Assembly: GCA_903837135.1 (NCBI GenBank)
Contig: CAILTK010000097.1
Location: 1 to 64,000 of the forward strand
DNA from: an uncultured Caulobacterales bacterium
Lineage (GTDB): Bacteria > Pseudomonadota > Alphaproteobacteria > Caulobacterales > Caulobacteraceae
Reading direction: 5' to 3'
Length of the DNA: 64,000 bases
Notes under the pieces: generated by a model
What the model was told of the DNA's origin: nothing
What the model saw: only the letters and a program-made list of their open reading frames with translations
Databases searched by the model: none
Position numbers and translations under genes: made by a program
Part shown: piece by piece, positions 58,206 to 64,000 of the stretch
Position numbering within the stretch: the stretch's first letter is position 1
How the letters are laid out: the number at the start of each line of letters is the position of its first letter

Positions 58206-58886
58206 ATGCCCATTGCCCCACCCCTGCGGGAGGACTGCGCCGCCCTGTCGCGGCGCTTCGACGCGGCCGCCTTCGCCCCGGTGGCGGGCCTGGAGGAGGT
58301 GTGCGTCCGCGATGCCGGCGGCATGGCCGCCGGGCTGGGCTTCCTCGCCGCCCGGGTCCGGTCCGAGCCGCGGCTGGTCGCCTTCGTCGCCCCCCGGTTC
58401 TGGTTCGCCGAACGCGGCCGGCCCTACGCCTATGGGCTGAGGGCGCTGGGGATCGCGGCGGAGCGGCTCCTGGTGATCACCCCGCGCACCGAGGCGGAGG
58501 CCCTGTGGGCGATGGAGGAGATCCTGCGTTCGGGGGCGGCCTCCCTGGCCGTGGGGGCGGTGGAGAGCGCCAGCCTGGTCGCGACCCGCCGGCTCGACCT
58601 GATGGCCCGGGGCGCGGACGCCGCCGCCGCCCTGGTCCGCGCCACCCCGCAAACCAGCCTCTCGGCGGCCCGGCGGCGCTGGCGGCTGGAGCCCGCGCGC
58701 TCCGCCCCGCATCCCTTCGACCCGCGGGCCTCGGGCGCGCCGCGCTGGCGCGCGGTGCTGGAGCGCAGCCGCGACGGGGCCCACGGCGAGGCCCTCCTGG
58801 AGTACGACGATGAAACGTTTCGCCTCCATCTGGTTGATGGACTGGCCGATCACGGCCTGGCGGGCGGCGCGTCCTTCGCCGCCTGA
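58206..58886 (+). CDS. imuA: Translesion mutagenesis protein ImuA (RecA-like)
   Basis: This 226-residue protein starts MPIAPPLREDCAALSRRFDAA directly after the LexA box. It has a degenerate RecA-fold centre (LVAFVAPRFWFAERGRPYAYGL ... ERLLVITPRTEAEALWAMEEILRSG) and a C-terminal region rich in Arg. ImuA works with ImuB and DnaE2 in damage-induced mutagenesis. It has no ribosome site and may be read from a leaderless mRNA. Its last 77 bases overlap the start of imuB. Confidence 0.92.
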   Translation: MPIAPPLREDCAALSRRFDAAAFAPVAGLEEVCVRDAGGMAAGLGFLAARVRSEPRLVAFVAPRFWFAERGRPYAYGLRALGIAAERLLVITPRTEAEALWAMEEILRSGAASLAVGAVESASLVATRRLDLMARGADAAAALVRATPQTSLSAARRRWRLEPARSAPHPFDPRASGAPRWRAVLERSRDGAHGEALLEYDDETFRLHLVDGLADHGLAGGASFAA

Positions 58887-60387
58887 CGCCTCCGCCGACC
58901 CGACGGTCCACAAACCCTTCGCCCTGGTGGAGCGCACCCCCCACGGGCTGATCCTGCACGCCCTCAATCCGGCCGCCCGCGCGCTGGGGCTGAAGCTGCA
59001 CCAGTCGCACGCCGACGCCTGCGCCATCGTCCCCGATCTGGCCTCCGCCCCGGCCGACCCCGGGGAGGAGGCCAGGGCCCTGCGCCGCCTCGCGGGCTGG
59101 ATGGAGCGCTATTCGCCCTTCGTCAGCCTGGATCCGAGCCCCGGCGGCCTGGAGGGCCTGTTCGTCGACCTGACCGGCGGCCAGCACCTGTTCGGCGGCG
59201 AGGCGGCCATGGTGCGCGGCATGCGGGCCAGCCTGCGGCGGCTCGGTGTTCCGGCCCGCATCGGCGTCGCCGACACGCCCGGCGCGGCCTGGGCCCTGGC
59301 CCGCCATGGCGAAGCGGCCCTGACCTTCGCCCCCGAGGGCGGAGCCAAGGCCGTGCTGGCCGGCCTGCCGGTGGCGGCCCTGCGCCTGGAGGTCTCGGCG
59401 ATTCAGCTCCTGAACCGGTTCGGCCTTCGCCGGATCGGGGCCCTGGCCGCCCTGCCCCGCGCCGCCCTGGCCCGGCGGTTCCAGGACGCCGGCGCGCTGA
59501 ACGTGCTGCAGCGGCTGGACCAGGCCCTGGGACACCTTCCCGAACCCCTGACCCCGGTGACCGCGCCGACCCTCTACCGCGTCCACCGGGTGTTCGCCGA
59601 GCCGATGACCAGCCTCGAGGCGGTGGCGCTCGAGGCCGCCGCCCTGACCGACCGGCTGGCCCTGGCGCTCGAGCGGGATGGCATGGGCGCCCGCCGGCTT
59701 CATCTCACCGGCTTTCGGGTCGACGGGCGCACCACCGGCCTCGAGGTGCGCCTGGCCGCCGCCTCGCGCCGGGCGGGGCACCTCATTCGCCTGTTCAAGG
59801 ACAAGGGATTCGAGCACCTGGACCTCGGCTTCGGCATCGACGGCCTGGCGCTTTCGGCGCCGGTGACCGAGCCCCTGCGCGCCCGCCAGACCAGCACCCT
59901 GGCCGAGGGCGATCAGGCCCAGGACGCCCGGCGCGACGCCCTGGTCGACCGGCTGTCGGCCCGCCTCGGCGACGGGGCGGTGCTGGCCCCCCACCTGGCC
60001 GAGAGCTGGCTGCCCGAGACCGCCGAGACCCTCGGCCCCTACGCCGCCCGATCCGAGGCGCCGGCCAACCCGTCGGTCGGGCCCCGGCCGATCCTGATGT
60101 TCGATCCGCCCGAACCGATCGAGGCGGTGGCCGAACTGCCCGACGGGGCGCCGGCGCGCTTCACCTGGCGGCGGGCGGCGCGGCGGGTGCTGCGCGCCTC
60201 CGGTCCCGAACGGCTCGGCCCGGAATGGTGGAAGGAGACCGGCGCGCGCAGACCCAGACGCACCCGCGACTACTACCGGGTCGAGGACGATCACGGCGGC
60301 CGCTACTGGGTGTTCCGCGAAGGCCTCTACGACGGCCGCGACCTCGATCCGCCGCCGAGCTGGTGGATGCACGGCCTGTTCCCATGA
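58810..60387 (+). CDS. imuB: Y-family DNA polymerase-like protein ImuB
   Basis: This 525-residue protein has the polymerase Y-family fold but is expected to be inactive. The N-terminal metal site is replaced by the segment IWLMDWPITAW, as in other ImuB proteins. FVDLTGGQHLFGGE and the helix-hairpin-helix GLRRIGALAALPRAALARRF are present, followed by a little-finger-like domain. ImuB bridges the beta clamp, ImuA and DnaE2. It begins 77 bp before the imuA stop in another frame and overlaps dnaE2 by four bases. Confidence 0.93.
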   Translation: MKRFASIWLMDWPITAWRAARPSPPDASADPTVHKPFALVERTPHGLILHALNPAARALGLKLHQSHADACAIVPDLASAPADPGEEARALRRLAGWMERYSPFVSLDPSPGGLEGLFVDLTGGQHLFGGEAAMVRGMRASLRRLGVPARIGVADTPGAAWALARHGEAALTFAPEGGAKAVLAGLPVAALRLEVSAIQLLNRFGLRRIGALAALPRAALARRFQDAGALNVLQRLDQALGHLPEPLTPVTAPTLYRVHRVFAEPMTSLEAVALEAAALTDRLALALERDGMGARRLHLTGFRVDGRTTGLEVRLAAASRRAGHLIRLFKDKGFEHLDLGFGIDGLALSAPVTEPLRARQTSTLAEGDQAQDARRDALVDRLSARLGDGAVLAPHLAESWLPETAETLGPYAARSEAPANPSVGPRPILMFDPPEPIEAVAELPDGAPARFTWRRAARRVLRASGPERLGPEWWKETGARRPRRTRDYYRVEDDHGGRYWVFREGLYDGRDLDPPPSWWMHGLFP

Positions 60388-63300
60388 TCTCTTCCGCCTC
60401 CGGGCCCGCCTATGTGGAGCTCGACGCCCGCTCCAACTTCAGCTTCCTCGAGGGCGGCTCCAAGGCCGACGAGCTGATCGTCCAGGCCCATGCCCTGGGA
60501 CTGGCCGGGATCGGCGTCTGCGACCGCAACACCCTGGCCGGCGTGGTCCGCGCCCACCGGGCCCTGCGCCGCCTGAAGGAGGAGGACGACGAGGACACCA
60601 TCGCCCTGCGCGAGGCCTACGGCGAGGTCCGCCTGCGCTATCTGGTCGGCGCGCGCCTGGTGTTCCAGGACGCCGGCGAACTCCTGGTCTACCCGCGCGA
60701 CCGGGCGGCCTATGGCCGGCTCTGCCGGATGCTGTCGCTGGGCAAGAGCCGGATCGAGGCCGGCGGCGCGGCCCCCGGCAAGGACGACCGCGACCGGATC
60801 GAAAAGGGCGACTGCCGGCTGGACTTCGCCGACGCCGCCGCCCTGGGCGAGGGCCTGATCGCCCTGGTCCCGGCGCCCGAGCGGATAGACGCGGCCTTCG
60901 CGCAGCGGCTTCTCAGCTGGCGCAAGGCCTGGCCCGACCGGCTCTATCTCGCCGCCGCCCCGCGCCGCCGCGGCGACGACCGGGCGCGGCTCAACCGGCT
61001 GGCCGTCCTCGCCGAGCGCGCCGGGGCGCCGATGGTCGCCACCAACGCGGTGCTCTACCACCACCCCGACCGCCGGCCGCTGCAGGACGTGCTGACCTGC
61101 ATCCGCGAGAAGACCACCATCGACGAGGCGGGCTTCCGACTCGAGGCCAACGCCGAGCGGCACCTGAAGCCGCCCTTGGAGATGGCGCGCCTGTTCCGCG
61201 GCCACGAGGCGGCGCTGGCCCGCACGGTGGAGATCGCCGACCAGCTACATTTCCGCCTCACCGACCTCAGCTACCAGTACCCCCACGAACCGGTCCCGGC
61301 CGGCTGGACCGCCAACCGGCGGCTGGCCCAGCTCGTGTTCAAGGGCGCCAGGGACCGGTTTCAGGGCAAACCCAGCAAACAGGTCGTGGATACGCTCAAG
61401 AAGGAGCTCCGCCTGATCCGCAAGGTGGACTATCCGCACTACTTCCTGACCGTCCACGACGTGGTGGCCGAGGCGCGGCGGCGCGGAATCCTGTGCCAGG
61501 GGCGGGGCTCGGCCGCCAATTCGGTGGTCTGCTTCTGCCTCGGCGTCACCGGCGTCGACCCCACCTCGCAGGACCTGCTGTTCGAGCGCTTCCTGTCGGA
61601 GGAGCGCAAGGAGCCGCCCGACATCGACGTCGACTTCGAGCACGAGCGGCGCGAGGAGGTGATGCAGTATATGTACGAACGCTATGGCCGCCATCGCGCG
61701 GCCATCTGCGCCACGGTGATCCACTATCGTCCGCGCTCGGCGATCCGCGACGTCGGCAAGGCGCTCGGCCTGACCGAGGACGTCACCGCCGCCCTGGCCA
61801 ACACCGTCTGGGGCTCGTTCGGCTCCAGGATCGAGGACGACCATGTGGACGGGACCGGCGTCCGGCGCGAGGACCCCCGCATGCGGATGGCGCTCGACCT
61901 GACCCGCGAGCTGATCGGCTTTCCGCGCCATCTGTCCCAGCACGTGGGCGGCTTCATCCTGACCCAGGGGCCGCTGGTGGAGACCGTGCCGATCGGCAAT
62001 GCGGCGATGGCGGACCGTACCTTCATCGAGTGGGACAAGGACGACATCGACGAGCTTCGGATCATGAAGGTCGATGTGCTGGCGCTCGGCATGCTGACCT
62101 GCATCCGCAAGGCCTTCGACCTGATCCACGGCCACTATGGCGTCATGCCCGACCTCGCCATGCCGCCCACCGATCCCAAAGTCTACGACATGCTGTGCAA
62201 GGCCGACTCGCTCGGCGTGTTCCAGGTCGAAAGCCGGGCGCAGATGTCCATGCTGCCGCGCCTTTTGCCGCGGGAGTTCTACGATCTGGTGGTCGAGGTG
62301 GCGATCGTGCGGCCGGGCCCGATCCAGGGCGGCATGGTCCATCCCTATCTCAGAAAGCGGCGCGAACGGCGCGAGGCGGAGGCGGACCACCGGCCGTTCA
62401 AGGTCCACTTCCCCAGCCCCGCGCCGCACGAGGGGCCGCCCGACGAACTGGAGCCGGTGCTGCAGAAGACCCTGGGCGTGCCCCTGTTCCAGGAACAGGC
62501 CATGCGCATCGCCATGGTCGCCGCCAAATTCTCCGGCGACGAGGCCAACAAGCTGCGCCGCGCCATGGCCACCTTCCGCAATGTCGGCACCATCGGCACG
62601 TTCGAGAAGAAGATGGTCGGGCGCATGATCGAGCGCGGCTATCCGGCGGAGTTCGCCAACGGCTGTTTCAACCAGATCAAGGGCTTCGGCGAATACGGCT
62701 TTCCCGAAAGCCACGCCGCGGCCTTCGCCCACCTGGTCTACGTCTCCTCCTGGATCAAATGCTTTTATCCGGAGGCGTTCTGCGCGGCGCTTCTGAACAG
62801 CCAGCCGATGGGGTTCTACTCGCCGGCCCAGATCGTCCGCGACGCGCGCGCGCACGGGGTAGAGATGCGCCATCCGGACGTGAACGCCAGCGACGTGGAC
62901 ACAACGCTCGAGCCGCGGGCCGGGGAAAAGGCCTGCGCCGTCCGGCTCGGCTTCAGCCGCATCGACGGCTTTCGCAAGGAGTGGGGCGAGGCGATCATGG
63001 CCGCGCGCGCCGCGGGCGGTCCGTTCACCGGCATGGACGACCTGCGCACCCGAGCGCGCCTGCCGGCCGCGGCTCTCGACGGCCTGGCGGCGGCGGACGC
63101 CTTCGCGTCGTTCGCGCTGACCCGCCGGCCGGCCCTGTGGGCGGCCAAGGGCCTGCCGCGCACCGGCGCGACCAAGCTGGCGCCCGCCCCCCTGTTCGCC
63201 TTCGCCGGCCTGGACGAGGGGGACGGGGCCGAGGGGGCGGACCGGCTGCCCGTGCTGCAGCCGTCCGAGGAGGTGGTGGCCGACTACGAGACCATCCGCC

Positions 63301-63821
63301 TGTCGCTGAAAGGCCATCCTTTGAAGTTCCTGCGCGAGCGGCTGACGCGCATGGGCGCCATCCGGGCGGCGGAGCTGGAAGGCGTGAAGGAGGGCCGGCG
63401 CACGGCGATCGGCGGGGTGGTGCTGGTGCGCCAGCAGCCCGGCACGGCCAAGGGGGTGGTGTTCCTGACCGTCGAGGACGAGACCGGCGTGGCCAACATC
63501 GTGGTCTGGCCCAAGGTGTTCCAGCGCTTTCGCCCGGTGGTGATGGGCGCGCGCCTGGTGCTGATCCGCGGCCGGGTGGAGCGGGCCGAGGACGCCCCGG
63601 AGGGCGGGGTGATCCATCTGATCGCCGACCATATCGAGGATCGCACCGGCGACCTCGACCTTCTCTCGGAGACCAGTCTGCCCGTCCCCTACCTGCCGGC
63701 CGACGGCGCGCGCAACGCCTCGCCGGGCCGCGGCGAGCCGCGCGACCTGCCGGCGCCCACCCCGCGCCATCGCCATCCGCGTAACGTACGCGTGATCCCC
63801 AGGTCGCGGGACTTTCATTAG
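60384..63821 (+). CDS. dnaE2: Error-prone DNA polymerase DnaE2 (ImuC)
   Basis: This 1145-residue C-family polymerase carries out translesion synthesis with ImuA and ImuB. The ATG at 60384 overlaps the imuB stop. The PHP domain lacks the metal histidines (ELDARSNFSFL, with Asp14 and Arg16 in the usual HxH positions). Catalytic aspartates are in PDIDVDF (Asp413 and Asp415), and the fingers contain HVGGFILTQGP. An OB domain near 1020-1090 shows GVVFLTVEDETGVANIVVWPK. The C terminus lacks the tau/clamp extension of DnaE1. Expression follows the LexA box upstream of imuA. Confidence 0.95.
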   Translation: MISSASGPAYVELDARSNFSFLEGGSKADELIVQAHALGLAGIGVCDRNTLAGVVRAHRALRRLKEEDDEDTIALREAYGEVRLRYLVGARLVFQDAGELLVYPRDRAAYGRLCRMLSLGKSRIEAGGAAPGKDDRDRIEKGDCRLDFADAAALGEGLIALVPAPERIDAAFAQRLLSWRKAWPDRLYLAAAPRRRGDDRARLNRLAVLAERAGAPMVATNAVLYHHPDRRPLQDVLTCIREKTTIDEAGFRLEANAERHLKPPLEMARLFRGHEAALARTVEIADQLHFRLTDLSYQYPHEPVPAGWTANRRLAQLVFKGARDRFQGKPSKQVVDTLKKELRLIRKVDYPHYFLTVHDVVAEARRRGILCQGRGSAANSVVCFCLGVTGVDPTSQDLLFERFLSEERKEPPDIDVDFEHERREEVMQYMYERYGRHRAAICATVIHYRPRSAIRDVGKALGLTEDVTAALANTVWGSFGSRIEDDHVDGTGVRREDPRMRMALDLTRELIGFPRHLSQHVGGFILTQGPLVETVPIGNAAMADRTFIEWDKDDIDELRIMKVDVLALGMLTCIRKAFDLIHGHYGVMPDLAMPPTDPKVYDMLCKADSLGVFQVESRAQMSMLPRLLPREFYDLVVEVAIVRPGPIQGGMVHPYLRKRRERREAEADHRPFKVHFPSPAPHEGPPDELEPVLQKTLGVPLFQEQAMRIAMVAAKFSGDEANKLRRAMATFRNVGTIGTFEKKMVGRMIERGYPAEFANGCFNQIKGFGEYGFPESHAAAFAHLVYVSSWIKCFYPEAFCAALLNSQPMGFYSPAQIVRDARAHGVEMRHPDVNASDVDTTLEPRAGEKACAVRLGFSRIDGFRKEWGEAIMAARAAGGPFTGMDDLRTRARLPAAALDGLAAADAFASFALTRRPALWAAKGLPRTGATKLAPAPLFAFAGLDEGDGAEGADRLPVLQPSEEVVADYETIRLSLKGHPLKFLRERLTRMGAIRAAELEGVKEGRRTAIGGVVLVRQQPGTAKGVVFLTVEDETGVANIVVWPKVFQRFRPVVMGARLVLIRGRVERAEDAPEGGVIHLIADHIEDRTGDLDLLSETSLPVPYLPADGARNASPGRGEPRDLPAPTPRHRHPRNVRVIPRSRDFH

Positions 63822-63853
63822 GTTGTCCACGGCGAAGCCCGCCCGGAGCCCTC

Positions 63854-64000
63854 ATGCGAAGCCTGCCCTTCAACATCGCCTTCTGGGCGATCTCGATCTT
63901 TTTCACCCTGTGGGCGGCGGTCTCGGCGCTAAGGCCGGGACGCGGCGCGGTGCGGCGGGTGATCAAGCGCTACGTCCGCGCCATGCTCTGGGCCATGCGC
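63854..64000 (+). CDS. Probable 1-acylglycerol-3-phosphate acyltransferase, 3' end cut by the window
   Basis: Only the first 49 residues are visible. MRSLPFNIAFWAISIFFTLW forms a membrane helix, and a basic segment VRRVIKRYVRAMLWAMR follows. This pattern, before the expected catalytic HxxxxD, is typical of alphaproteobacterial PlsC proteins. The catalytic motif lies outside the window, so the call rests on the N terminus alone. Confidence 0.5.
   Translation, partial: MRSLPFNIAFWAISIFFTLWAAVSALRPGRGAVRRVIKRYVRAMLWAMR

Noticed and set aside
58477-60372. A 631-codon minus-strand frame over imuA-imuB
   Set aside because: It is a shadow of the SOS cassette, without a ribosome site or recognisable domain.
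61245-63830. An 861-codon open frame antisense to dnaE2
   Set aside because: Composition is His/Arg/Gln-biased with no motifs, and dnaE2 on the other strand is unmistakable.

Overview
The window is about 64 kb of GC-rich chromosomal DNA from an alphaproteobacterium, most likely a member of Caulobacterales close to Phenylobacterium or Caulobacter. The pointers are a 41-residue L36 protein with a single cysteine, a GapR (DUF2312) homologue, a DnaX that has lost its zinc cysteines, a direct-repeat LexA box (GAAC-N7-GAAC) in front of imuA-imuB-dnaE2, and short dispersed REP-like hairpins. Genes are dense; about a dozen same-strand neighbours overlap by four bases (NTGA). I found no rRNA, tRNA, CRISPR array, transposase or phage gene.

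Layout. 1-4.2 kb: the 3' end of a deoxyhypusine/homospermidine synthase-like gene, then on the minus strand a Tat-type lipoprotein of the heparin-lyase-I fold and two acyltransferase-3 membrane proteins, a likely polysaccharide-modification module. 4.3-7.7 kb: DUF885 peptidase-like protein, prephenate dehydratase and kdsB. 7.9-8.7 kb: membrane-anchored cytochrome c. 8.8-16.5 kb: a seven-gene leucine-catabolism operon (isovaleryl-CoA dehydrogenase, GST, methylcrotonyl-CoA carboxylase beta, DUF3667 zinc-ribbon membrane protein, carboxylase alpha, MaoC hydratase, CitE-like lyase). Its gene set resembles the mycobacterial (R)-HMG-CoA lyase operon. 16.5-26.6 kb: lytic transglycosylase, rpmJ, HAD hydrolase, gapR, an NlpC/P60 peptidase with an M17 aminopeptidase, TPR protein, DUF3052, cupin, dapE and hypothetical proteins.

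26.7-33.4 kb is a long minus-strand informational block headed by the SRP RNA: SRP RNA, dnaX, ybaB, recR, rmuC, def, fmt, truA. 33.4-41.8 kb carries a serine hydrolase, SleB-like cell-wall hydrolase, NudC, a GNAT enzyme, an AAA ATPase, a thiolase, and two tandem class A acid phosphatases. The upstream phosphatase has a one-base frameshift that fuses it to its neighbour. 42-55.4 kb is an exopolysaccharide cluster: Wzy-like polymerase/ligase, Wzc-type tyrosine autokinase, TolC-family protein, five glycosyltransferases and a Wzx flippase, with no Wza-type exporter in view.

55.5-58 kb holds a membrane-anchored trypsin-like protease, a DUF350 protein and rlmN. 58.2-63.8 kb is the SOS mutagenesis cassette imuA-imuB-dnaE2; its LexA box ends two bases before the imuA start codon. 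The window ends in the start of a probable plsC acyltransferase.

No wholly new system is proven. The items I would look at first are the unexplained GST and DUF3667 genes welded into the leucine operon, the intrinsic terminator inside the start of the HAD gene, the phosphatase frameshift, the apparently leaderless LexA-controlled imuA, and the export route of the polysaccharide cluster.
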